NCBI RefSeq assembly: GCF_004801415.1
Contig: NZ_SSNX01000002.1
Coordinates: 557,072 to 621,071, forward strand
Direction of reading: 5' to 3'
Source of the DNA: Deinococcus sp. KSM4-11
Lineage (GTDB): Bacteria; Deinococcota; Deinococci; Deinococcales; Deinococcaceae
DNA length: 64,000 bases
Part shown: positions 24,650-33,404 of the stretch, piece by piece
Position numbering within the stretch: position 1 is the stretch's first letter
Layout: each line of letters opens with the position of its first letter
Program-made: the position numbers and the translations under genes
Notes under the pieces: model-generated
What the model saw: the letters and a program-made list of their open reading frames with translations, nothing else
What the model was told of the DNA's origin: nothing
The model's database searches: none

Positions 24650-27136
24650 TTACCGATGCGCCCGGTCCAGCGCCATGTCCGGGCTGACCACGGGACGACG
24701 GTGGTGCTGCGCCAGGTCGGCCAGGCTGGCGCGGGCCTGGGCGGCGGGCCTGGGCCGGCCGAGCAGGTAGCCCTGCGTGAATTCGCACCCCAGCGCCCGG
24801 ACTTCCTGGAGCTGCCGCTCCGTCTCAACCCCCTCGGCCACGACCTCGAGGCCGAGGGCGTGCGCGAGCGCGGTGATGGCGCCGACAATGCGCGTTGCGC
24901 CCTCGACGCGTCCCAGATCATGGATGAAGGCCCGGTCGATTTTCAGCATGGTCACGGGCAGGCGCATCAGATAAATCAGGGCCGAGTGGCCCGCCCCGAA
25001 GTCATCGATGGCCACCCGGACACCCAGGGCGCTGAGGGCAGCCATCTTGGCCGCCGTCGCCTGGATATCCTGCACGACCAGCTGTTCCGTGAGTTCCAGC
25101 TCCAGCCACTGGGCGTTCAGGCCATGCCGGGCCAGCGTATCGACGACCGAGGTCACGAACTCCTCACGGGCGAACTGGGCGGGCGAGACATTGATCGCCA
25201 TCCGTACGGGCGGCAGGCCCTCCCCCTGCCACTCGGCGAGCTGCCGGAGGGCCTCGTCGAGCACCCACGCGCCGATGGGGACGATCAGGCCCGCGTGTTC
25301 TGCGATGGGGATGAACTCGGCAGGGGAGACGGTGCCCAGGTCAGGATCGGTCCAGCGCAGCAGGGCCTCGAACCCACGTAGCGTGCCACGCGCGTCGTGC
25401 TGGGGCTGGTAATGCAACGTGAACTCGTGGCGAGCCAGGGCCCCCCGCAGGCGCCGCTCGACGTTGGATCGGCGCTGGGCCGCCGCGTTCATGCTGGGCG
25501 CATAGAAGCGAACGGCGTTCTTGCCCTGCTGCTTGGCGTCGTACATCGCGACGTCCGCATTCATCAGCAGGGTGTGCGGGGTGTCGCCGTCAGCGGGCGA
25601 GAGGCTGACGCCCATCGACGCTGTGATCCGGACGTCCTGTCCGGCGGCCAAGATCGGAACGGTGATCTGGTCGAGCAGCCGGTGCGTGACCATCCGCACG
25701 TCGGCCACCTGCCCGACCTCGGTGAGCAGGATCACGAATTCATCGCCGCCCAGCCGGGCGACCGTGTCGGCCGCCCGGACGACGTCCGTCAGGCGCCGCC
25801 CGACCTCGCGCAGCACGTCATCACCAGCGAGGTGCCCGAGCGTGTCATTCACATACTTAAAACCGTCCAGGTCGATGAAGATGACCGCCAGCAGGCCGCC
25901 GTACCGCGCGGCGTGGTGGGTCGCCTGCGCAAGGCGATCCTCGAACAGGACGCGGTTGGGCAGGCCGGTCAGCGCGTCGTGCTGCGCCTGATGCGAGAGC
26001 TGCGCGTGGCTGGCCGCGAGCGCGGCCGTCCGTTGGATGACCTTGGCCTCCAGTTCGCGGGAGAGGGCGCGCAGATCCTCGTTTGCCCGGTCCAACGCGT
26101 GTCCCTTCACGCTCAACTCCTGGGTGCGCTGGGCGACCCGGAGTTCCAGCTTCTCGGACGAGTCCCGCAGCGCCGCCGCGAGCCGTGCGTTCTCCTGGAC
26201 ACTCAGGGCCTGGCGGGCCACGACCAGCAGGGTCAACAGGCCGCCGCCCAGCAGCACGGCGGTCGATCCAGTTTCCTGTCCCGCCAGCGTGAAGAGTTGC
26301 AGGCCGGTCGTGGAGATCACCGCCAGAAACGGAGCGAGCGTCCACCAGCGCGTTCCAGGGGGCACGCCACCTTCCTGGGCCGACGGGTGACGGGCCTCCA
26401 GGGCGGCGGCGCCAATCAGGGCGGCCGCCAGCGACCAGAAGCTGTCGGTGAACGCGGCGGAGGCGTAGGCATCCCGGGCGGTCAGAAAGGCGAACACGCT
26501 GTCGGCAACGACCTGGCTGACCATACCGAGGGCCAGCAGGAGGCCGGGACGCCGGGGCAGGCCGCCGCCCTGGACGGCCAGCACGAGCGCCATGGCCAGG
26601 AGCGCCAGGTCGAGGGCCGGGTAAGCGAGGGCCACGGTGCCCTCAAGGGGCTGTCCGGCGTAGATCCTGAGGGTGACCGAGCCCAGAAAATGCCAGAAGT
26701 ACAGGGCCGCGCAGCCCAGCACCAGGGCCATGTCGAGGCCCAGGGTCAGGCCCCAGAGTCTGGCCGCACCACGCCGGGGCAATTTCAGGAACCCGGCCAT
26801 GAAGGCCACCGGCAGACTCAGGTACAGCAGATCGGCCACGGACGGGAAAGGCTGGACATGCCGGACGAGTTCCAGGTACGTCCACAGCATGTTCCCACCG
26901 GCGTAGGCGAGAAGGCCAACGCCGAAGGCGCGCCAGGCGATCCGCAGCTCCACGGTGCCCTGTCGGGCCGTGTGCAGGCAGGCCACGCCCGCCAGGAGGT
27001 AGGCGGGAATACTCAGCAGATCGGCCAGCCACAGGCCGATCTCGCCGGGGTGCGGCAGCAGCTCGAACAGCATGTGCACGGCGACCGCTGCGGCGAGCGC
27101 AGGTCCGAGTCTGGAGGGGCGGGCGGAGGCGACCAT
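24650..27136 (-). CDS. Membrane-bound GGDEF-EAL protein (c-di-GMP cyclase/phosphodiesterase)
   Basis: An 828-residue protein. The first 310 residues hold about nine hydrophobic segments, a coiled coil follows at about 310-380 (SEKLELRVAQRTQEL, RELEAKVIQRTAAL), then a GGDEF domain with an intact RLGGDEF (463-467) and an EAL domain beginning FEALLRW (E590), with DDFGAGHS and EGVE downstream. The active-site motifs of both halves look intact, so either or both activities are possible. A membrane sensor part suggests response to an envelope or energy signal. It is divergent from the PelF-like operon across 554 bp; Pel synthesis is c-di-GMP-controlled in other bacteria, so a link is plausible. Confidence 0.93.
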   Translation of the reverse strand: MVASARPSRLGPALAAAVAVHMLFELLPHPGEIGLWLADLLSIPAYLLAGVACLHTARQGTVELRIAWRAFGVGLLAYAGGNMLWTYLELVRHVQPFPSVADLLYLSLPVAFMAGFLKLPRRGAARLWGLTLGLDMALVLGCAALYFWHFLGSVTLRIYAGQPLEGTVALAYPALDLALLAMALVLAVQGGGLPRRPGLLLALGMVSQVVADSVFAFLTARDAYASAAFTDSFWSLAAALIGAAALEARHPSAQEGGVPPGTRWWTLAPFLAVISTTGLQLFTLAGQETGSTAVLLGGGLLTLLVVARQALSVQENARLAAALRDSSEKLELRVAQRTQELSVKGHALDRANEDLRALSRELEAKVIQRTAALAASHAQLSHQAQHDALTGLPNRVLFEDRLAQATHHAARYGGLLAVIFIDLDGFKYVNDTLGHLAGDDVLREVGRRLTDVVRAADTVARLGGDEFVILLTEVGQVADVRMVTHRLLDQITVPILAAGQDVRITASMGVSLSPADGDTPHTLLMNADVAMYDAKQQGKNAVRFYAPSMNAAAQRRSNVERRLRGALARHEFTLHYQPQHDARGTLRGFEALLRWTDPDLGTVSPAEFIPIAEHAGLIVPIGAWVLDEALRQLAEWQGEGLPPVRMAINVSPAQFAREEFVTSVVDTLARHGLNAQWLELELTEQLVVQDIQATAAKMAALSALGVRVAIDDFGAGHSALIYLMRLPVTMLKIDRAFIHDLGRVEGATRIVGAITALAHALGLEVVAEGVETERQLQEVRALGCEFTQGYLLGRPRPAAQARASLADLAQHHRRPVVSPDMALDRAHR

Positions 27137-27690
27137 CTGCGGCCCGAGCTTAGAGATCAGGTCGTTACCACGTCCTTACCGGACGGTGACCATCGGGTCG
27201 TTCCGCAACGCCATTCCCCCACCGGGCGCTGGCCTGCAGGGTCAGGCGGCCTCGTGAGACCACGGGCGAACCCTGGCTCCACTCGATCGCCGGTTCTTCT
27301 GGGGGAACGGGGGGAGCCATGCCCCCACTGCGGGGGGAGTCGAAGTCCTGTCACAGCGCACTCGATGTTCGCCGGCGTGCCCTTCATTGCAACTGAGGAC
27401 ACATTTATAAATCACATCCAAGGCCGCGTGTTAGCGCGTGATGATGCCCCGAAGTTAAGGCCCGGCTAAAGGCTGGCTGGGACATGGTTTTCGTGCTGAT
27501 CCCTGCCCGTTTCATGATCGTTACTGACTCCGACACCCGGCGGGGGCTGGTGCCGCGGTCAGGCTTTTTTCACAATATTCATGCGGTATGTTAAATATCT
27601 CGCATTTGTTGGCTCCATGCTGGGGCTCGCATTCCGGCTTCGCACGACGGTCATCCCCCCTCATTCCGTGCCCACGCACCCAGGACGTCT
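27137..27690. promoter_or_regulatory. 554-bp intergenic region with candidate promoters of the exopolysaccharide operon
   Basis: No convincing gene is present. Two candidate plus-strand promoters are seen: TTCATT-17 bp-TATAAA (27383-27411) and TTCACA-17 bp-TAAATA (27569-27597). The second lies in an AT-rich stretch unusual for this window, about 95 bp before the PelF-like start. A GCCCCC/GGGGGG hairpin lies near 27318-27340. I see no match to known c-di-GMP riboswitch cores. An 81-codon minus-strand frame at 27157-27402 looks non-coding. Confidence 0.4.
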
Positions 27691-29169
27691 ATGACCCCTG
27701 TTCTGCTTTCTCCTGCCTTTAGCAACGCCAGCCTGCGGGTGGCCCTCTACACCGAGGGCACCTACCCGCAGTCGCACGGCGGCGTGAGCGTGTGGGTGGA
27801 TCAGCTGGTTCGGGGCCTGGGCGATCACGCCTTCGACGTGCGGGCCATTACGGGTGTGCCCTACCCCCGGCCCGCCATGGAGCTGCCGGCCAACGTCCGG
27901 GCCGTCGCCGTGCCGCTGTGGGGCGAAGCCCCGCGATCCGGGGGCCGTCAGCCGGACTGGGCCCACCGGGTCTCGGACGCCTTCGCGGCGCTGATCGGCG
28001 CGCTGTGCGACCTGAACCAGGCGGCCTTCGCGGTCGCCCTGCGCACCTTCGCGGCGCTGGGACGCTCGGGCGGATTTACGGCCGTACTGGACTCGCCCCG
28101 CATGACCCGGATGCTGCTGGAGACCTGGAGTGCCGCCTCCGCCCGGCAGCGCCCGGGCCGGGAGCGCAGCGCTCCCCGCCTGCCCACCCCCAGCGTGGCC
28201 GACGCCCTGGACGTGCAGACCTGGCTGGAACACGCGCTGCGCCCCCTGTGCACGCCCGCCCCCGAGGCCGAGGTCGGCCACGCCGTCAGCAACGGCTTCG
28301 CCGGCATGCTGGCCCTGAACGGCCTGTGGACGCATGGCACGCCGTTTGTCCTCACCGAACACGGGGTGTACATGCGCGAACGCTACCTGGAATTCCGGCG
28401 CGCTCCGTATTCGCCGGGCTTCAAGGGCATGCTGCTGCGCTTTTACCGCCTGCTCACCACCACCGTCTACCAGGGAGCGGCCCTGGTGCTGCCTGGCTCG
28501 CAGTACAACCGCCGCTGGGAGGAACGCCTGGGCACGCATCCGGACAAGATCCACTGCGTGTACAACGGCATCGACCCGGAGATCTTCCCGGTCGCAGAGG
28601 ATGAACCGAGCCAGCCGGTGGTGAGCTGGGTGGGCCGCATCGATCCCCTCAAGGACATCGAGACCCTGATCCGCGCCTTCGACCTGGTGCGCCGGCAGCG
28701 GCCCACGGCGCGTTTACGCCTGTTCGGGGGCGTGCCTGCCGGCAATGAGGGCTACGCCCAGGCCTGCGAGACCCTGACGGATCAATTGAACCTGCGCGAG
28801 CACGTCACCTTCGAGGGACGCGTGGCTGACATCACCGACGCGTACCGGGCCGGGCAGATCGTGGCGCTGACCAGCGTCAGCGAGGGCTTTCCGTACAGCG
28901 TGATCGAGGCCATGGCCATGGGTCGCCCCCCGGTCGCCACGCGCGTCGGGGGCGTGCCGGAGGCGGTCGGAGACGCCGGTCTGATCGTCCGGCCCCGCGA
29001 CGTCATGGGGGTCGCCAGCGCCCTGGGCCGGCTCCTCGACGACGCGCCCCTGCGCTCCCGCCTGGGCCGTGCTGCCCGCGAGCGCGTGATGGAACTGTTT
29101 ACCCTCGACGGCTGCCTGGTCGCCTACCGACGGGCGTATCCCACCGCCATGGCCGGGAGCGCGGGATGA
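27691..29169 (+). CDS. pelF: PelF-like GT4 glycosyltransferase
   Basis: A 492-residue cytoplasmic GT-B glycosyltransferase. The N-terminus LYTEGTYPQSHGGVSVWVDQL corresponds to the PelF signature EGTYPYVxGGVSSW, and FVLTEHGVYMRERYLEF corresponds to its TEHGIYxKER segment. The C-terminal domain has the GT4 donor site (VYNGID, then SEGFPYSVIEAMAMGRPPVATRVGG, with the E-x7-E pattern). PelF polymerises the Pel exopolysaccharide from UDP-linked N-acetylhexosamine in Pseudomonas and Bacillus. The ATG at 27691 is preceded by AGGACG. It heads an operon of nucleotide-sugar and polymer-modifying genes, which supports the assignment; PelD, PelE and PelG were not recognised nearby. Confidence 0.82.
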   Translation: MTPVLLSPAFSNASLRVALYTEGTYPQSHGGVSVWVDQLVRGLGDHAFDVRAITGVPYPRPAMELPANVRAVAVPLWGEAPRSGGRQPDWAHRVSDAFAALIGALCDLNQAAFAVALRTFAALGRSGGFTAVLDSPRMTRMLLETWSAASARQRPGRERSAPRLPTPSVADALDVQTWLEHALRPLCTPAPEAEVGHAVSNGFAGMLALNGLWTHGTPFVLTEHGVYMRERYLEFRRAPYSPGFKGMLLRFYRLLTTTVYQGAALVLPGSQYNRRWEERLGTHPDKIHCVYNGIDPEIFPVAEDEPSQPVVSWVGRIDPLKDIETLIRAFDLVRRQRPTARLRLFGGVPAGNEGYAQACETLTDQLNLREHVTFEGRVADITDAYRAGQIVALTSVSEGFPYSVIEAMAMGRPPVATRVGGVPEAVGDAGLIVRPRDVMGVASALGRLLDDAPLRSRLGRAARERVMELFTLDGCLVAYRRAYPTAMAGSAG

Positions 29170-30536
29170 GCGCCCGAAGTGAACTGGGCACGGGACGCGC
29201 CGCCGCCTGGCCGGCCTCCCTGCCCGACCGCTTGCGCGAGGTCGACCTGACCCTGGCCGCCGAGCGGGCGCGGGTGGTGGACGTGGAGGAGATCGCGGCC
29301 TACCTCGAAGCCGATGGTCTGGGCGACGAGGCGCTGCGCACCCGCTACGGCACCGGCGGACTGTTCGACGCGGCCGAGCAGCTCTACCGCCAGCGGGGCA
29401 CGGGCCGCGCCCTCGACCGGCTGGCGACGGTGCCCCTGCCGGCGTTCCCCTGGAACCGCGTGCTGCGCGGGCCGCTGTACCTGCTCCCCGGCCTGGCGGG
29501 CCTGCTTGTCGCCCGGACGCTGGGGCAGGGCGCCACCGACGCCTTCGTCTTCGCGGCCATGTTCGGCTGGGGCTGGACGACGCTGCTGGCCAGCCTGCGC
29601 TACGCCGAACCGCTCGGCGTGCCCGGCCGGGCCATGCGGCTCGCGATGGCGGTCGGCGCAGGTGCCGGCGTGCTGGGTGGGGCCGTGGGGGCCGCGCTGC
29701 TGCCGGGAATGCCCGCCGGGGGCTGGAGCGCGCTGTCGCCCGACACGGTGGGTCTGGGGGCAGTAGTCGGCGGTACGGTGGCCCTCTCGGCGGGAGCGGC
29801 GGGCGTGCTGCTGTCGCTGCACCGCACCGTGCGGTACGTCGGAGCCTATGCCAGCCCCCTGCTCGCGGCGGTCGTGGTGTACGTGTCTCCCTCGACCGGT
29901 GCGGCGCTGGCCGCCCTGGGCCTGCTCGCGGTCATGCCGCTGCTCTCGGCGCTGAACGCCACCCGCCCGGCCGGAGCGCTGCCAGCCACCTGGGCGACCC
30001 TGCGCGCGCACCTGCCACAGGCCCTGACAGGCTGGATGCAGGCGCTGGTGTTCGTGCTCCTCACCGGCCGTCTGGGCGCGTGGACCCTGCTGCCCCTGGT
30101 GCTCGGCACCGGCCTGCTGGAGGGGACGGTCTGGCACGTGCAGGAACGCCTGCAGCGCCTCGCACGGCTGTCACCGGATCTGGAGCGCCTGAGTCGCGCC
30201 GGTTCCCCCACCGTGCTGTGTGGGGCGGCCCTCTTCGGCCTCGTCCTGGCCGGTGTCGCGTACGTCGTGCCGCGCCTGCCGCCATTCCTTCCCGCCCGAC
30301 CCGACGCGTGGGCCTTCGTGGGCCTGTACGGCGCGGCCCTACTGCTCACCGCCTGGCTGGCCAACCACCGCCGGCTGACCGTCCTCACCGCGTGCTGGGC
30401 CGTGTGCGCCGCCCTGCTCCTCACCGCGTTCTCCGCCGCTTCCCTCCCGGCGCTCACCACAGGCCTGGGCCTGCTGTGCGCCGTCCTGTCGGCCCTCGTC
30501 CTGCACGCCGCTCACGACCCACGGAGTTACCGATGA
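29166..30536 (+). CDS. Multi-pass membrane protein of the exopolysaccharide operon (possible PelG counterpart)
   Basis: A 456-residue protein I cannot assign to a family with confidence. About 95 soluble residues (helical, with VVDVEEIAAYLEADG) precede roughly ten to twelve membrane segments from residue 98 to the end. Its start overlaps the PelF-like stop as ATGA and its own stop overlaps the next start, so it is translated in step with PelF. In Pel loci the gene next to pelF is pelG, a 12-helix protein of similar length that exports the polymer across the inner membrane. Position, length and topology fit that role, but I see no PelG-like sequence signature, so this remains inference. Confidence 0.5.
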   Translation: MSARSELGTGRAAAWPASLPDRLREVDLTLAAERARVVDVEEIAAYLEADGLGDEALRTRYGTGGLFDAAEQLYRQRGTGRALDRLATVPLPAFPWNRVLRGPLYLLPGLAGLLVARTLGQGATDAFVFAAMFGWGWTTLLASLRYAEPLGVPGRAMRLAMAVGAGAGVLGGAVGAALLPGMPAGGWSALSPDTVGLGAVVGGTVALSAGAAGVLLSLHRTVRYVGAYASPLLAAVVVYVSPSTGAALAALGLLAVMPLLSALNATRPAGALPATWATLRAHLPQALTGWMQALVFVLLTGRLGAWTLLPLVLGTGLLEGTVWHVQERLQRLARLSPDLERLSRAGSPTVLCGAALFGLVLAGVAYVVPRLPPFLPARPDAWAFVGLYGAALLLTAWLANHRRLTVLTACWAVCAALLLTAFSAASLPALTTGLGLLCAVLSALVLHAAHDPRSYR

Positions 30537-31567
30537 CCCAGACCATGCTGCCCACCCCGTCTTCTCAGGCCTCGTCCCGCCCGCTGGTCGCCGTGACCGG
30601 CGCCGACGGCTTCATCGGCTCGCACCTGACCGAGGAACTCGTGCAGGCCGGCTACCGCGTCCGGGCCATGGCCATCTACAACTCGCAGGGCTCGTACGGC
30701 TGGCTCGACCGGGTCGGCCCCGAAGTCATGCAGCACGTGGAGGTGCAGCTCGGCGATGTCCGCGACGCCGGCAGCGTGCGGGCGCTGATGCAGGGCGCGC
30801 AGACGGTGTACCACCTGGCCGCCCTGATCGCCATTCCGTACTCGTACGTGGCCCCGCGCTCCTACGTCGAGACGAACATCACCGGCACGCTGAACGTGCT
30901 GGAAGCCGCCCGCGACCTCGGAACCGGAAGGGTCGTGCACACCAGCACCAGCGAGGTCTACGGCACCGCCCGCAGCGTGCCCATCCACGAATCGCATCCC
31001 CTGCAGGGCCAGTCGCCGTACTCCGCCACCAAGATCGGCGCGGACAAGCTCGCCGAGGCCTACTTCCTGAGCTTCGGCCTGCCGGTCGTGACACTGCGGC
31101 CCTTCAACACCTATGGACCGCGCCAGTCCGCGCGCGCCGTGATTCCCACCATCATCAGCCAGGTGGCGGCCGGGCAGCGCAGCATCCGCCTGGGCGACCT
31201 GCGCCCCACGCGGGACTTCAACTACGTCGCGGACACCGCCCGCGCCTTCCGCGCGGTGGGCGAGGCCGGGCCCGAGGTGCTGGGCCGCACCCTGAACGCC
31301 GGCTCCGGCCGCGAGATCACGGTGGGCGACACCGTCCGCCTGATCGGTCAGGTCATGGGCGCCGACCTGGAGGTCACGCAGGAGGACATCCGCCTGCGCC
31401 CCGAGGGCAGCGAGGTCATGCGCCTGCTCGCCGATCACACCGAACTCCACACCCTGACCGGCTGGGCGCCGCAACTCACGCTGGAAGAGGGCCTGCGCCG
31501 CACCGCCGAGTGGTTCACGGACCCCGTCAACCTGGCCCGCTACCGGGTCGGGGAGTACACCATCTGA
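30533..31567 (+). CDS. NAD-dependent nucleotide-sugar 4,6-dehydratase/epimerase, LegB-like
   Basis: A 344-residue extended-SDR enzyme. The NAD motif TGADGFIGSHL is near residue 20, the catalytic triad region is TSTSEVYGTA with Tyr-x3-Lys in PYSATKIGADKLAE, and the RPTRDFNYV segment is that of LegB-type 4,6-dehydratases that act on GDP- or UDP-GlcNAc. UDP-GlcNAc/UDP-Glc 4-epimerases share much of this, so an epimerase giving UDP-GalNAc is the alternative. The ATG at 30533 has GGAG upstream and overlaps the membrane-protein stop. It supplies an activated sugar for the polymer. Confidence 0.8.
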   Translation: MTQTMLPTPSSQASSRPLVAVTGADGFIGSHLTEELVQAGYRVRAMAIYNSQGSYGWLDRVGPEVMQHVEVQLGDVRDAGSVRALMQGAQTVYHLAALIAIPYSYVAPRSYVETNITGTLNVLEAARDLGTGRVVHTSTSEVYGTARSVPIHESHPLQGQSPYSATKIGADKLAEAYFLSFGLPVVTLRPFNTYGPRQSARAVIPTIISQVAAGQRSIRLGDLRPTRDFNYVADTARAFRAVGEAGPEVLGRTLNAGSGREITVGDTVRLIGQVMGADLEVTQEDIRLRPEGSEVMRLLADHTELHTLTGWAPQLTLEEGLRRTAEWFTDPVNLARYRVGEYTI

Positions 31568-31690
31568 CCCTGACCGGCCCCGGCCTGCGCCTCGCCGCCG
31601 GACGCCGCCTCGCCCGCCCCCCCGCCACCCGGCGTTTCCGTCCCCCCACCGCTCTCGGCGCGCCCACCGCACGTGGGACCAGGAGACAGC

Positions 31691-32437
31691 ATGCACGCCG
31701 TCATTCTCGCCGGAGGCAAAGGTACCCGCCTGCGCCCGTACACCACCTGCGTTCCCAAGCCCCTCGTGCCGATCGGCGATACCTACTCCATCCTGGAAAT
31801 CGTCCTGCACCAGCTCCAGTCACGCGGCTTCCACTCGGTCACGCTGGCCATCGGGCACATGGGCCACCTGATCCGCGCCTTCGTCGGCGACGGCAGCCGC
31901 TACGGCCTGAGCGTGGACTACACCGACGAGGTCACGCCCCTGGGCACCATCGGCCCGGTACTGCAGGTGCTCGACCGCCTGCCCGAACACTTCCTGATCA
32001 TGAACGGCGACGTCCTGACGAACCTCGACTACGGCTCCTTCCTGACCCGCCACATGCAGGGGAGCGCGCCGGTCACCGTCGCCACGTACCGCCGCGAGGT
32101 TCGCAGCGAATTCGGCGTGCTCGACGTGGACGACAGCGGGCAACAGATCGTCGCCTTCCGCGAGAAGCCCACCGTGCCCTTCCAGGTGAGCATGGGCGTG
32201 TACGCCATGACCCGCGACACCCTGCGCCGCTACGCGCCGGGCCAGGTGCTGGGCTTCGACACCCTGATGCTCGACCTGCTCGGCGCCGGGCAGCGGCCCG
32301 GCAGTGACCTGTTCGGCGGTTACTGGCTCGACATCGGCAGGCCCGAGGATTACGACACGGCCAACGAGCAGTGGGCCGACATGGCGCCCATCCTGCTCCC
32401 GCACCTGTACTTCAGCGACCTGAGCGCCGCCGACTGA
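31691..32437 (+). CDS. Sugar-1-phosphate nucleotidyltransferase
   Basis: A 248-residue single-domain nucleotidyltransferase. The start HAVILAGGKGTRLRPYT is the family nucleotide-binding loop, PKPLVPIGD follows, and NGDVLTNLDY is the Mg-binding and substrate strand. The FREKP motif appears near residue 155. It resembles mannose-1-phosphate guanylyltransferase/glucose-1-phosphate thymidylyltransferase relatives that lack a C-terminal beta helix. The ATG at 31691 has AGGAG before it. It provides NDP-sugar for the neighbouring dehydratase and epimerase. The exact base and sugar are unknown. Confidence 0.88.
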   Translation: MHAVILAGGKGTRLRPYTTCVPKPLVPIGDTYSILEIVLHQLQSRGFHSVTLAIGHMGHLIRAFVGDGSRYGLSVDYTDEVTPLGTIGPVLQVLDRLPEHFLIMNGDVLTNLDYGSFLTRHMQGSAPVTVATYRREVRSEFGVLDVDDSGQQIVAFREKPTVPFQVSMGVYAMTRDTLRRYAPGQVLGFDTLMLDLLGAGQRPGSDLFGGYWLDIGRPEDYDTANEQWADMAPILLPHLYFSDLSAAD

Positions 32438-32442
32438 CCGCC

Positions 32443-33354
32443 ATGGCGACCCGCGCGGATCACGACCGCCCCACCCTGCTGCTCGGCACGACCGGCTTTC
32501 TCGGCCAGCATGTGGCCTCCGCGCTGCGCGCCGCAGGCCGCGCCGTGCGCCCGGTGCGCGGCGTGAACCTCGCGGCCCTGGACGCCAGCGCCTGGGACGA
32601 CCTGCTTGGTGACGCGGACGGCGTGATCAATGCGGCCGGGCGCACCGCCGGCCCGCTCAGCGACCTCACCCAGGCCAACGTGCAGGTGCTCGCCGGAGTC
32701 CTTGACGCCTGTGGGCGTGCCGGCGTTCCACTGGTGCACTTCGCCTCGGCCGCCGAGTACGGCCGCACCCCGGAGCAGCACGCCGCCGCCGAGACCGACC
32801 CGGCCATCCCCCTCTCGGCCTACGGGGCGAGCAAGCTGGCGGGCACAGTCCTCCTTCAGGAAGCGGTGCGCTCCGGTCGGGTGCAGGCCTGCGCGCTGAG
32901 GCTCACCAATCCCCTGGGGCAGGGCATGAACGCCGGCAGTCTGCCCGGCCGCGCCGCCGCGCTGCTCCAGGACGCCGCCCGCCGCGGGCACGCGGAACTG
33001 CGCTTCGGGCCGCTCGGCGCGCAGCGGGACTTCGTGGATGCCCGCGACGTGGCCCGCGCCGCCCTGCACGTCCTCGACCACCTGCACCACGCTGGCCAGC
33101 CCGGCCCGGCGCTGCCCGACGTCATCAACGTCGGCAGCGGCGAGGCCAGGGCCGTGCGGGACGTCGTGCAGGGCCTCGCGGAGCTCACCGACTACCGGGG
33201 CGTGCTGCTCGAGGACGCGCCCGGCAGCCCCCGCAGCGGCGACGTGCCGTACCAGCGGGCCGACCTGAACCGCCTGCACGCCACGGGCTTCACCGCCCAG
33301 CACGACTTCCGAAGCAGCCTGAGTGCCCTGTTGGGCCCCGTTCACGCCACCTGA
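32443..33354 (+). CDS. NAD-dependent epimerase/dehydratase-family protein (nucleotide-sugar reductase or epimerase)
   Basis: A 303-residue extended SDR. The Rossmann motif is LLGTTGFLGQHV, the active-site strand is HFASAAEYGRT (Ser/Tyr), and Tyr-x3-Lys is AYGASKLAG. NVGSGEARAVRDVV is the typical sugar-binding end. Sequences like this act as the second step after a 4,6-dehydratase, reducing or epimerising the 4-keto sugar. It starts 5 bp after the nucleotidyltransferase stop, so the three sugar-nucleotide genes form one cassette inside the exopolysaccharide operon. Confidence 0.82.
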   Translation: MATRADHDRPTLLLGTTGFLGQHVASALRAAGRAVRPVRGVNLAALDASAWDDLLGDADGVINAAGRTAGPLSDLTQANVQVLAGVLDACGRAGVPLVHFASAAEYGRTPEQHAAAETDPAIPLSAYGASKLAGTVLLQEAVRSGRVQACALRLTNPLGQGMNAGSLPGRAAALLQDAARRGHAELRFGPLGAQRDFVDARDVARAALHVLDHLHHAGQPGPALPDVINVGSGEARAVRDVVQGLAELTDYRGVLLEDAPGSPRSGDVPYQRADLNRLHATGFTAQHDFRSSLSALLGPVHAT

Positions 33355-33404
33355 GTCTTCCCGTCGCCCCGCCCGCGCCCCGGCCTTCCACAAGGAGCTT
33401 TTTC

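Noticed and set aside
27241..27345. Possible c-di-GMP riboswitch before the PelF-like operon
   Set aside because: The GC-rich hairpins here do not show the conserved core of known c-di-GMP-I or -II aptamers.
27157..27402. An 81-codon minus-strand frame in the GGDEF-pelF gap
   Set aside because: No ribosome binding site, no domain, and Pro/Arg-rich composition; more likely regulatory DNA.
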